Shown: in pieces, positions 7,402-15,818 of the stretch
How positions within the stretch are numbered: position 1 is the stretch's first letter
Layout: every line of letters begins with the position of its first letter
Origin: an uncultured Erysipelotrichaceae bacterium
GTDB lineage: Bacteria > Bacillota_I > Bacilli_A > RFN20 > CAG-826
Direction of reading: 5' to 3'
NCBI GenBank assembly: GCA_902777015.1
Contig: CACYSA010000019.1
Coordinates: 1 to 33,029, forward strand
Length of the DNA: 33,029 nt
Translations under genes and position numbers: made by a program
Notes under the pieces: generated by a model
What the model was told of the DNA's origin: nothing
Database searches by the model: none
The model's input: the letters and a program-made list of their open reading frames with translations, nothing else

Positions 7402-10400
7402 ATGAAGAAAAAGATTTTGCTCCCTGTTCTTCTTATGGGTATGGCTCTACCTTTTGCCATTGGTGGCACATATAGTGGAGTTAATGCGGAATTTATAGGG
7501 GATTATTCCGCTTCAAAGGCTTATACAGAAGCTGGCTCAAAGTTGAACAAACAAATTTGTGATGAAGGTTTTGTCCTTCTCAAAAACAAAGGTAATTTCT
7601 TACCAATGTCCGCTGAAGGAAAGAAGATTTCTTTAGTCGGTAAGAGTTCTGGTAACCTCGTCCGTGGTGGCGGTGGTTCCGGTTCTGGCTCAGTTAAAAA
7701 CGAAGAAAACTGGCAATTGGTCGGTGATGCTTCACTAGATGTTAAAGGCGCTTTAGAAGAAAGCGGCTTTGAAGTTAACAAAGCAATCCAAGAATTCTAT
7801 GGTAAATGGTCCAAGAGTAACTGGGGTGGTGCTTCTTATTCCAATAACTCTAAATCCGGTAACGGTAGAACAAATGGTAACGATGGTTGGAAAGGTAATT
7901 CCGAAGTGACCATTGGTGAAACTCCACTTTCATCCTATTCCGCTGAATTATTAGCGACATTAGATGAATATAACGATGCTGCTATTCAAGTTATTTCTCG
8001 TGAAGGTAGTGAAGGTTGCGATGTTAAAACATGTAACGCTCACGATAGTAAGAAAACAAATTCAAGCGCAGAACAAGTCTCAGATAGACACGCTCTTCAA
8101 TTATCCGAAAACGAAGAAGCATTATTCGAAGAAATTAAGAAACATACTGATAACGTCATTATTATTATCAACTCTGGTAACATCTTCCAATGTGACAAGT
8201 TTGAAAATGATGACAAAGTTAAAGCTATCCTTTGGATTGGTAACCCAGGTGCTGTTGGTGCAAGCTCAGTTGGTCGTATTTTAACTGGTGAAGTTAACCC
8301 ATCAGGTCATACAGTTGATACATGGGCACGTGATTTCACACTTGATCCAACATATCAAAACTTCTCCGATAACTCACAAACAAATTTAGTGGAATCCTCT
8401 AATGGCAAAAAATATTATGCTCCACAAGACACAATGTTCGCCGCTGATGGTGCTCCAATGCTCTCTTATGGTACAGATAAGAACTATAAAGCTCACTCTT
8501 CTCCAAGATGGGACAATGCTCGTGGTGGTGAAGAATTTAAAGTCGTCTCTGGTGGTTTAAATGGTGTTAAACCAGCCTCTTATGTCGCTTATGAAGAAGG
8601 CATTTATGTTGATTATCGTTATTACGAAACAAGATACGCTGATATGGCTAAGAGCAATAAAGGCGCTGCTGAAGAATGGTATAAAGGTAATGAAGGTGTT
8701 ATCTATCCATTCGGTTATGGCTTAAGCTATACAACATTCAAACAATCAATCGTCTCTTCTAACGTTAAAGGCAAAACTTTAAAATCAGGTAACACTGAAG
8801 TAGAAGTTAAAGTCAAAGTTAAAAACACTGGCGATAGAGCGGGTAAAGATGTTGTTCAACTCTATTGGAAAGCTCCTTATACCAAGGGTGGCATTGAAAA
8901 AGCCAATAACGTCTTATGTGCTTTTGATAAGACTAGATTGTTAGAACCAGGCGAAGAACAAACATTAACATTAAAGTTCAACACCCAAGATAACGCTAAC
9001 TATGACTTCGCTGATAAGAATGGTAACGGTTTCTGTGGCTATGAATTAGATGGTGGCACATACTACATCACTTTAAATAAGAACGCCCATGAAGAATTAG
9101 GCTCTATCAAATTCTCCGTTGCTAAAGATGGTATTAAATACGATAAAGACCGTTATACAGGCAATGAAGTTAAGAACAGATTCACAGATAGAGGCTTCTA
9201 TAGCTGCTTACCAGGTGAAAATGATATCGAATTCGAACAATTCTCACGTGATGACTTATCTCAAAAGCCATTACACCCAACTTATGAATCTCGTAAAGTT
9301 AAGGAAGGTAGCCGTTATGAGGAATTCCTTACTCACGAATTCACAATGAAAGACACCATTGATGGTAAGGGTGAATACATTCCATTAGAAGCTTTAAAAA
9401 CTAAAGAAGATATCGAAAAATTAGGTTGGACACAAGCGACAGCCACAAAGAGTAAAGCTGATAGTGTTCCATTCAAAGATTTAGTCGGTCTTGATATGGA
9501 TGATCCACTTTGGGAAAGAGCCATGAACGACATGACATATGCCGAATTAATTAGCTTCTCCTATGGTGGTGGTAACCATAACCCAGCTATTTCCCGTATG
9601 GACAAACCAGGCACAGGCGATAGTGATGGTCCTTCCCAATTCCAATACATTTGGTGGGCAGGTGCACCAATCGTTGCCGCGACATATAACGTCGAATTAG
9701 CCGAACAACAAGGTAGAATGGTCGGTATGGAAGCCCATATCTCTGGTACATATGGTTGGGCTGGTCCAGCTGTCAACTTACACCGTTCTCCATTCGGTGG
9801 CCGTAACTTCGAATATTACGCTGCTGATCCATATCTAATGGGTAAGATTGCCGCTAGAGTCGTTGCCGGTGCTACAGATACAGGTTTATACTGCTTCTTC
9901 AAACACTTTGCAGTTAACGATCAAGAAAAGAACCGTGAAGGTGTCTCAGTCTTCTTAACTGAACAAACTTTACGTGAAATCTATCTCAGACCATTCCAAA
10001 TGTGTATTCAAGAAGGTAAATCCATGGCCTTAATGTCATCCTATAACCGTTTAGGCAACATGGAAACCGCTGCTAGCTACCCATTATTAACAGAAGTCTT
10101 AAGACAAGAATGGGGCTTCAAAGGTCACATCATTTCCGATATGACTCACAGTGGTAACTCCTCTGTTAACTATAAGTGTTATGAATGTATCAATAACCGT
10201 ATCCTTGCTGGCGATAACCAACAATTAGATAGTAATGGTTTCAAAGATAATATCGAATGTAAATGGGATAACGAAATTGGCGCTCCTGTATTTACAGACA
10301 ATGGCCAAAAAGTCGCTTCCTACACATGGTGGTACATGTTAAGACAAAACGTCAAAGAATCAATGTGGACATGCGCTAACTGTGGCGTCATGCAAAAGAT

Positions 10401-10812
10401 ATTAATTAAAGACGCTAAATTGAACTTCGTCGGTGTTGAACGTAACTACTTAGAAACAGCAGTTGGTAAAGAAATCAATATCAAAGTTGAATTACCAGAA
10501 GATTTAGCAGGTGCAGAATTGTCTATTGATCCATTCACTAGATTACCAGAAGGTTTAGTCTTCGAAGACAACACCATCAAAGGTAAATTAGAGAACCCAT
10601 GTAACGTCTTTATCCACGTCTTAGCGGATAATGGTGGAACAAAACTTGGCTCAAGTATTCAAATCTTTGCTCCAGCAGTTGCAACTACAAATGATATGTC
10701 AAAAGGCGGTTGTTTCGGTGGTATTGAAGCAACATTAAGCGCAGTTGGCTTATTAGCGATTGCAGGTATCGTCACATTAGTGATTAGCAAGAAGAGAAAA
10801 GTTAACGCCTAA
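7402..10812 (+). CDS. Secreted GH3 family protein, inverted domain order, C-terminal membrane anchor
   Basis: A 1136-residue exported glycoside hydrolase family 3 protein, a likely beta-glycosidase on the cell surface. In order: signal peptide (1-29, cut after VNA); GH3 C domain (~45-445, from EGFVLLKN to YPFGYGLSYT); FnIII domain (~455-560); the (beta/alpha)8 catalytic barrel (~690-960) with SDGPS, KHFAVND at 834-840 and the nucleophile motif SDM with Asp913; an Ig-like domain (~1010-1095, LPEGLVFEDNTIKG); GGC, a transmembrane helix and KKRK at the end. This order is the reverse of standard GH3 and matches the inverted enzymes known from Butyrivibrio and Ruminococcus albus. AGAAAGGA precedes the ATG. 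Substrate is unknown. Confidence 0.88.
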   Translation: MKKKILLPVLLMGMALPFAIGGTYSGVNAEFIGDYSASKAYTEAGSKLNKQICDEGFVLLKNKGNFLPMSAEGKKISLVGKSSGNLVRGGGGSGSGSVKNEENWQLVGDASLDVKGALEESGFEVNKAIQEFYGKWSKSNWGGASYSNNSKSGNGRTNGNDGWKGNSEVTIGETPLSSYSAELLATLDEYNDAAIQVISREGSEGCDVKTCNAHDSKKTNSSAEQVSDRHALQLSENEEALFEEIKKHTDNVIIIINSGNIFQCDKFENDDKVKAILWIGNPGAVGASSVGRILTGEVNPSGHTVDTWARDFTLDPTYQNFSDNSQTNLVESSNGKKYYAPQDTMFAADGAPMLSYGTDKNYKAHSSPRWDNARGGEEFKVVSGGLNGVKPASYVAYEEGIYVDYRYYETRYADMAKSNKGAAEEWYKGNEGVIYPFGYGLSYTTFKQSIVSSNVKGKTLKSGNTEVEVKVKVKNTGDRAGKDVVQLYWKAPYTKGGIEKANNVLCAFDKTRLLEPGEEQTLTLKFNTQDNANYDFADKNGNGFCGYELDGGTYYITLNKNAHEELGSIKFSVAKDGIKYDKDRYTGNEVKNRFTDRGFYSCLPGENDIEFEQFSRDDLSQKPLHPTYESRKVKEGSRYEEFLTHEFTMKDTIDGKGEYIPLEALKTKEDIEKLGWTQATATKSKADSVPFKDLVGLDMDDPLWERAMNDMTYAELISFSYGGGNHNPAISRMDKPGTGDSDGPSQFQYIWWAGAPIVAATYNVELAEQQGRMVGMEAHISGTYGWAGPAVNLHRSPFGGRNFEYYAADPYLMGKIAARVVAGATDTGLYCFFKHFAVNDQEKNREGVSVFLTEQTLREIYLRPFQMCIQEGKSMALMSSYNRLGNMETAASYPLLTEVLRQEWGFKGHIISDMTHSGNSSVNYKCYECINNRILAGDNQQLDSNGFKDNIECKWDNEIGAPVFTDNGQKVASYTWWYMLRQNVKESMWTCANCGVMQKILIKDAKLNFVGVERNYLETAVGKEINIKVELPEDLAGAELSIDPFTRLPEGLVFEDNTIKGKLENPCNVFIHVLADNGGTKLGSSIQIFAPAVATTNDMSKGGCFGGIEATLSAVGLLAIAGIVTLVISKKRKVNA

Positions 10813-10825
10813 TTGTTGAACAATT

Positions 10826-10851
10826 AAGACCCTCGTTTGGGGGTCTTTTTT
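10826..10851 (+). terminator. Rho-independent terminator after first GH3 gene
   Basis: AAGACCC at 10826-10832 pairs with GGGTCTT at 10841-10847, followed by six T. Confidence 0.92.
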
Positions 10852-10884
10852 GTTGCATGCAATCACACAAAAATGCAAGTGGGT

Positions 10885-10919
10885 GTACATACGCAATCGT
10901 AAAATTGTCATACCAATAG
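10885..10919 (+). promoter_or_regulatory. Motif pair shared with the next intergenic region
   Basis: GTACATACGCAA (10885-10896) and ACCAATAG (10912-10919) recur at 14538-14558 upstream of the lipoprotein gene, there as GTACACACGCAA and ACCAATAG. The two intergenic regions are otherwise unlike, so this may be a regulator site shared by genes of the glycan locus. The perfect palindrome TTGCATGCAA lies just before it at 10853-10862. Confidence 0.4.
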
Positions 10920-10948
10920 AAAACATTTGTCATATTATAAAACCCTCC

Positions 10949-11037
10949 TTCAATTTATATTGAAAGTACTAATGCATTATGGATTCTAACTTATAATGAA
11001 CTTTAAAATCCGGTTTTGCACTCGGAATGAGGCAAAA
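10949..11037 (+). other. Hairpin-rich leader of second GH3 gene
   Basis: Three short inverted repeats follow one another: TTCAAT/ATTGAA (10949-10954, 10959-10964), CATTAT/ATAATG (10974-10979, 10993-10998) and TTTTGC/GCAAAA (11015-11020, 11032-11037). A TATAAT box at 10992-10997 overlaps the second, so part of this may be promoter and not transcript. None is followed by a T-run. Confidence 0.3.
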
Positions 11038-11072
11038 TAGAATAATGCAAAAATATTTTGAAAGGAAAACAT

Positions 11073-14000
11073 ATGAAGAAGAAAATTTTAATCCCAGTTT
11101 TTCTTGCCGCGATTGCTTTACCTGTGTGTTTGAACAGAGGTGCTAGTGCTGTTAACGCTGACTACATTGGCGAATTTGGTAAAGGCCAAAGTAAAGACAG
11201 AACAGCCTACATTGAACACGCTTCTGCAGTTCAAGATCAATTGGCAGCTGAAGGCTTCGTTTTATTAAAAAACAAAGACAACTTCCTCCCAATGAAAAAC
11301 GCTCAAGGCGCAAAAATTACGCTCGCCGGCAAGAGTTCAGGCAACTTAGCCCGTGGTGGTGCTGGTTCAGGTAGTGGTAGCGTTTCTGATGGCGTTGCTG
11401 ATTATCAACTCTATGCAGATCCAGGACAAAAGAAAGTTTCAAGCGCATTAACTGAAGCAGGCTTTGAGGTCAATGCAGCAATCCAAGACTTCTACGGCAA
11501 ATGGATTATCCAAAACAACCGTCCCACCTACAGCAATAACTCCAAGTCCGGTAATGGTAGAACAAACGGTAACGATGGTTGGAAAGGTAACTCCGAAGTT
11601 ACAATCGGTGAAACACCATTATCTTCCTACACTCCAGAATTACTCGCCACATTGGATGAATACAAGGATGCCGCTATCCAAGTCATCACACGTGAAGGTT
11701 CTGAAGGTTGTGACGTTAAAACATGTAACGCTCACGATAGTAAAAAGACCAATTCCAGTGCTGAAAAGGTCTCCGATAGACACGCTCTTCAATTATCTGA
11801 AAATGAAGAAGCTTTATTAGGAGAATTAGGCAAACACACTGATAATATCATTATCGTTATCAACTCCAGTAACATCTTTGAATGTGAACAATTAGAAAAT
11901 AACGATAAAGTTAAAGCCATCCTTTGGATTGGTAACCCAGGTGACCGTGGCGCAAGAACAGTTGGCCGCATCTTAAATGGTGAAGTCAACCCATCTGGTC
12001 GTACTGTTGATACATGGGGTCGTGATTTCAGAGAAGATCCAACATTCCAAAACTTCTCCGATAACTCACAAACAAATGAAGTCACATTATCCAATGGTAA
12101 GACATATTATGCTCCACAAGATACAATGCTCGCCGCTGATGGTGCTCCAATGTTATCTTATGGTACAGATAAAGCTTATAAGAATCACTCTTCTCCAAGA
12201 TGGGATAATGCCCGTGGTGGTGAAGAAGCCAAAGTCGTTTCTGGTGGTATCAACGGTGTTAAACCAGCCGCTTACGTTTCATACGAAGAAGGCATCTATG
12301 TCGACTATCGTTACTATGAAACAAAGTATGCTGATATGGCCAAAGAAAACAAAAAATCCGCTGATGAATGGTATGGAAGTAAGAAAGGTGTCTTATATCC
12401 ATTCGGTTATGGCTTAAGCTATACATCATTCGAACAAAAGATTGTTAAATCCAGTATTAAAAAAGGCGCAAAAGTTGCTGCTAATAAAGAAGTTATTGGT
12501 GTCACAGTCGAAGTTAAGAATACTGGTAATGTTGCTGGCCAAGAAGCTGTTCAATTATATTTCAAAGCCCCATATACAAAAGGTGGCATTGAAAAAGCCG
12601 ACCACGTCTTATGCGCATTCGGTAAAACCGCTAAACTTGAACCAGGACAAAAAGAATTAGTCCACTTATCATTCTATTTACAAGATGTCGCAAACTATGA
12701 CTTCCAAGATAAGAATGGTAACGAATTCAGAGGCTATGAATTAGATGCTGGTAATTATGAACTCTTACTTGGTAAGAACGCTCATGAAAACTATGACACA
12801 TTCGGCTTCAAACTCGATGCTCGTCAATATGAAAACGATCGTTTCTCTGGTAACAAAGTTGAAAATAGATTCACAGATAAGGGTTTCTATGATTCAATGC
12901 CAGGCGAAAAAGATATCGAATTCAGACAAATGAGCCGTGCTGATTTTGATGGCACATTCCCAACTCACCCAACCTTCGAAGATAGAAAAGTCAAAGAAGG
13001 TAGCAGATATGAAGAATTCTTAACAACTGAATTCTCACTCGCTGATTTCGAAGCTGGTAACAACGAATACGTTCCTGCTGAAGCTCGTAAAACAGCCGCT
13101 GATGCTGCTGGCTGGGAACAAGGTTCCAAAGCCACATCTCATAAGATTAAAGAATTAATCGATGTTCCTATGGATGATCCAAGATGGGAAGAAACTGTTA
13201 ACCAAATGTCTTGGTCAGATATGCTCAAGATTGTTGAAACCAACCAAATGTCTTCTAAATCCATTTCCAGCGTTGGTAAAGATGGTTTCTCTGAAGGTGA
13301 CGGTCCACAAAAATTCAACATTATGTGGTGGGTCTCTTCTCCAATCGTCGCCGCTACATTCAACCAAGATTTAGCTCATAAACAAGGTGAATGCGTCGGT
13401 ATGGAATCTCACATCACTGGTAAATCCGGTTGGTGGGGTCCAGCTGTTAATACACACCGTTCTCCATTCGGTGGTAGAAACTTCGAATATTATGCTGCTG
13501 ATCCATTCTTAATGGGTCGTATGGCTGCTCAAGTCGTCGGTGCCGCTACAGATAGAGGCGTCTACGCATACTTCAAACACTTTGCTGTTAACGATCAAGA
13601 AAAGAACCGTGAATCCGGTATCTCCTTCTTAACAGAACAAGCATTACGTGAAATCTACTTAAAGTCCTTCCAAATGGTCTTTGAAGAAGGTAAATCCATT
13701 GGTGTCATGGGTTCATATAACCGTATGGGCTTAATGGAAACCGCTGCTAACTATCACTTATTAACAGATGTTCTCCGTGGTGAATGGGGCTTCAAGGGTT
13801 CTGTCTTATCCGATATGACCCACAGTGGTAACGGTTCCGTTAACTTCAACTGCTATGAATGTGTCACAAACCGTGTCTTATCCGGTTGTAACGCTCAATT
13901 AGACTCTGGTGGTTTCTCTGGCCAATCTCAAGCAAAATGGGATAGCACTTTAGGTGGCCCAGCTTATACAAATAAAGCAGGCGAAAAAGTTATCTCCTAC

Positions 14001-14459
14001 TCTTACTGGTATGCTGTTAGAAAATGTGCTAAGGAACACTTATTCATGTCCGCTAACTGTACAGCCACAAATAGAGTTATGGTTCCAGTCGTCGGTGAAA
14101 GATATGTCACAGTCGAAGCTCGCAAAAACTTCGAAGAAGCTATTACAATCGATGGTGCTGCAGAAATCAGACTCAACCACCGTGTTGATTTACCAAAGGG
14201 TGTCACTTTTGAAAACGGTAAACTTTCTGGTCAACCAGAAAATGAAGGCGTTTACCACTTAGACTTCGTTGGCTATGATGATGCTGGTAAAGCTGTTAGT
14301 GCATTCAAATTAATCCTTACAGCCGCAACAAACGGCTATGATGTCAAGAAAGGTGGCTGTGGTGGTGATATCGCCGCTGTCGGTGCCATTGTTGGCTTAA
14401 TCGCTCTTGCTGGTGCAGGTTTATTACTTGCTTCCATCCGCAGAAAACAAAGAGCATAA
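11073..14459 (+). CDS. Secreted GH3 family protein, inverted domain order, C-terminal membrane anchor (paralogue)
   Basis: A 1128-residue tandem paralogue of the gene before it, with the same plan: signal peptide ending in VNA; GH3 C domain beginning near EGFVLLKN; a shared Gly/Asn-rich insert (SNNSKSGNGRTNGNDGWKGN); FnIII domain; catalytic barrel with EGDGP, KHFAVND from residue 835 and nucleophile Asp914 in SDM; an Ig-like domain (LPKGVTFENGKLSG); and KKGGCGG, a hydrophobic helix and RRKQR. The two copies differ by many synonymous changes and in their barrel entrances, which suggests an old duplication with divergent specificity. The start is ATG 11073, because GAAAGGA lies 6 bases before it; the TTG at 11058 is less likely. 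Confidence 0.88.
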   Translation: MKKKILIPVFLAAIALPVCLNRGASAVNADYIGEFGKGQSKDRTAYIEHASAVQDQLAAEGFVLLKNKDNFLPMKNAQGAKITLAGKSSGNLARGGAGSGSGSVSDGVADYQLYADPGQKKVSSALTEAGFEVNAAIQDFYGKWIIQNNRPTYSNNSKSGNGRTNGNDGWKGNSEVTIGETPLSSYTPELLATLDEYKDAAIQVITREGSEGCDVKTCNAHDSKKTNSSAEKVSDRHALQLSENEEALLGELGKHTDNIIIVINSSNIFECEQLENNDKVKAILWIGNPGDRGARTVGRILNGEVNPSGRTVDTWGRDFREDPTFQNFSDNSQTNEVTLSNGKTYYAPQDTMLAADGAPMLSYGTDKAYKNHSSPRWDNARGGEEAKVVSGGINGVKPAAYVSYEEGIYVDYRYYETKYADMAKENKKSADEWYGSKKGVLYPFGYGLSYTSFEQKIVKSSIKKGAKVAANKEVIGVTVEVKNTGNVAGQEAVQLYFKAPYTKGGIEKADHVLCAFGKTAKLEPGQKELVHLSFYLQDVANYDFQDKNGNEFRGYELDAGNYELLLGKNAHENYDTFGFKLDARQYENDRFSGNKVENRFTDKGFYDSMPGEKDIEFRQMSRADFDGTFPTHPTFEDRKVKEGSRYEEFLTTEFSLADFEAGNNEYVPAEARKTAADAAGWEQGSKATSHKIKELIDVPMDDPRWEETVNQMSWSDMLKIVETNQMSSKSISSVGKDGFSEGDGPQKFNIMWWVSSPIVAATFNQDLAHKQGECVGMESHITGKSGWWGPAVNTHRSPFGGRNFEYYAADPFLMGRMAAQVVGAATDRGVYAYFKHFAVNDQEKNRESGISFLTEQALREIYLKSFQMVFEEGKSIGVMGSYNRMGLMETAANYHLLTDVLRGEWGFKGSVLSDMTHSGNGSVNFNCYECVTNRVLSGCNAQLDSGGFSGQSQAKWDSTLGGPAYTNKAGEKVISYSYWYAVRKCAKEHLFMSANCTATNRVMVPVVGERYVTVEARKNFEEAITIDGAAEIRLNHRVDLPKGVTFENGKLSGQPENEGVYHLDFVGYDDAGKAVSAFKLILTAATNGYDVKKGGCGGDIAAVGAIVGLIALAGAGLLLASIRRKQRA

Positions 14460-14493
14460 TCTTAGAATTAGATTCTAACTAAAACATGCAAAG

Positions 14494-14526
14494 CTGCTAG
14501 GGCCGTTTGCGCCCTAGCAGTTTAAT
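14494..14526 (+). terminator. Terminator-like strong hairpin after second GH3 gene
   Basis: CTGCTAGGGC at 14494-14503 pairs perfectly with GCCCTAGCAG at 14511-14520 around a 7-base loop, with flanking ATGCA/TGCAT extending it. The T-run is short (TTTAA), so it may also be a processing or stability hairpin. A separate inverted repeat, TTAGAAT/ATTCTAA, lies at 14463-14479. Confidence 0.65.
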
Positions 14527-14537
14527 GCATATTGTGC

Positions 14538-14558
14538 GTACACACGCAAAACCAATAG
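14538..14558 (+). promoter_or_regulatory. Second copy of the shared motif pair
   Basis: GTACACACGCAA (14538-14549) and ACCAATAG (14551-14558) match the pair at 10885-10919 with one substitution, but the spacing is 1 base instead of 15. A possible -10 (GCTATA) follows at 14565-14570. Confidence 0.4.
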
Positions 14559-14596
14559 TGATATGCTATAGGTAACTAAAATTGTTAATAAAGCAT

Positions 14597-14622
14597 CATC
14601 TTAAATCGTCCGTATTAAGATG
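14597..14622 (+). other. Leader hairpin upstream of the pseudoknot
   Basis: CATCTTAA at 14597-14604 pairs perfectly with TTAAGATG at 14615-14622 around a 10-base loop. No T-run follows, so it is not a plain terminator. It precedes the pseudoknot-forming segment in the same leader. Confidence 0.45.
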
Positions 14623-14638
14623 GCGCTTAATTATAAAT

Positions 14639-14691
14639 CCCTAGAAAGGAGAATATTATTCGGCAGTTAAATCTAGGGTCAGCCGGATAAT
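14639..14691 (+). promoter_or_regulatory. Putative pseudoknot or two-state RNA leader element
   Basis: CCCTAGA (14639-14645) is complementary to TCTAGGG (14672-14678). ATTATTCGGC (14655-14664) is complementary to GCCGGATAAT (14682-14691) with one G-U pair. The four segments alternate, so they can form an H-type pseudoknot or two competing hairpins. The only good Shine-Dalgarno sequence, AAAGGAG (14645-14651), lies in the first loop, 48 bases from the ATG at 14700; folding would either hide it or bring it near the start codon. It matches no riboswitch class I can name. Confidence 0.5.
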
Positions 14692-14699
14692 GAATTATT

Positions 14700-15797
14700 A
14701 TGAAAAAGAACAAATTATTTTTCTTAGGAATGATGGTTGCCACTCTCGCCTTAGCTGGTTGTAACGGTGGTGGTAAATCTTCCGCTGCTCCAGCTGCTAG
14801 TTCAGGAGCCGCTCAAAGTTCAGAAGAAGTTGACGATCGTCCAGAATACAATGTCAAGATCGTCGGTGCTGACGGAGCAGAAATAAGCAACGCTAAAGTT
14901 AAAGCTGGCGATAAAGTTACAAAACCAGCAGATCCAGCCGCCCCAAGTGGTAAGAAATTCTATGGTTGGATGAACGTTAAAAATGGTGGACAAATTTGGA
15001 ACTTTGAAGATGATACACTCGGCATCATCATGGAGGATATCGAATTAAAACCATTATTCGTTCCTGCTAATCAAAACGCTCAAGTATTTGAAGCTGAACT
15101 TTGCCCAGACATTTCTGAAAAAATCGGTAAAGATGGCACCCCAGGTATGGATGGTGTTACATATTCCGGTGGTCAAAAAGGCTTAGGCTTAATTGGTAGA
15201 GACTATTACAACGCTGAAGGCACAGCAAATGAATTCGGTGCAACTGGTCTTTATGTTAGAGATGATAGTGGTGTTGCGCGTTATGCTACTTCCGCAGATT
15301 TAGCTAATCCAGATCTTGCTGAATCAGTTTTCGGTGGTTTCGTCCATTATAACTATGAAAAGAACAATACATTAACATGGGAACTCGAAAGTGATGTCGC
15401 TTCTGAAAACGTCACCATCTTCATGAGAGTTTCAGGTGAATATGGTCTTGATGAAAAATACCAAGCTTTTGAAGGCCAAGGTGAATCAAGAGTTTATGAA
15501 ACATATAGCCAAACTTCATTCCCAGTCAAAGTTAATGGCACCGCCATTGAATATGGTACACAAACAATTCACAACATCATTCCAAAGACATTCATTACTT
15601 TCCAAGACTTCTTCTTAAGTGCTACAGTCAGCTTGAAAGCTGGTAAGAACACAATTCAAATGATTGTTGATAACACTAATACCCTTAACGGTACTATTGC
15701 TTCTACTGCACCAGTCGTTGATAGCATTAAAGTCTTCTCCGATAGCCAAATCACATGGCCATCAGCTAAATTAGCTCAAATGGATAACAAAAAGTAA
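14700..15797 (+). CDS. Carbohydrate-binding lipoprotein (InlB B-repeat-like plus CBM6/35-like)
   Basis: A 365-residue lipoprotein: signal peptide with lipobox LALAGC (Cys21), then an Ala/Ser-rich linker. Residues ~45-120 resemble one Listeria-Bacteroides (InlB B-type) repeat, with PSGKKFYGWM and a WNF...D-I-E-L pattern. Residues ~125-355 form a beta-rich domain starting QVFEAEL and containing LKAGKNTIQMIVDN and APVVDSIKV, as in CBM6/CBM35 modules. It probably binds the glycan that the neighbouring GH3 enzymes act on. Only 21 bases separate it from the third GH3 gene, so they form an operon. The Shine-Dalgarno sequence is unusually far from the ATG because of the structured leader. Confidence 0.75.
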   Translation: MKKNKLFFLGMMVATLALAGCNGGGKSSAAPAASSGAAQSSEEVDDRPEYNVKIVGADGAEISNAKVKAGDKVTKPADPAAPSGKKFYGWMNVKNGGQIWNFEDDTLGIIMEDIELKPLFVPANQNAQVFEAELCPDISEKIGKDGTPGMDGVTYSGGQKGLGLIGRDYYNAEGTANEFGATGLYVRDDSGVARYATSADLANPDLAESVFGGFVHYNYEKNNTLTWELESDVASENVTIFMRVSGEYGLDEKYQAFEGQGESRVYETYSQTSFPVKVNGTAIEYGTQTIHNIIPKTFITFQDFFLSATVSLKAGKNTIQMIVDNTNTLNGTIASTAPVVDSIKVFSDSQITWPSAKLAQMDNKK

Positions 15798-15818
15798 TTA
15801 ATGATTTAGGTGAAAAAT

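Noticed and set aside
7840..11600. Recent tandem duplication or assembly repeat of the two long GH3 genes
   Set aside because: The copies are similar but carry many synonymous and amino-acid differences and different intergenic regions, so they are diverged paralogues and not an artefact.
14658..14690. Leader peptide starting at ATT 14658 after AAAGGAG
   Set aside because: ATT is a very rare start, the frame is only ten codons (IRQLNLGSAG) and its sequence is fully explained by the two RNA stems; kept only as an alternative.
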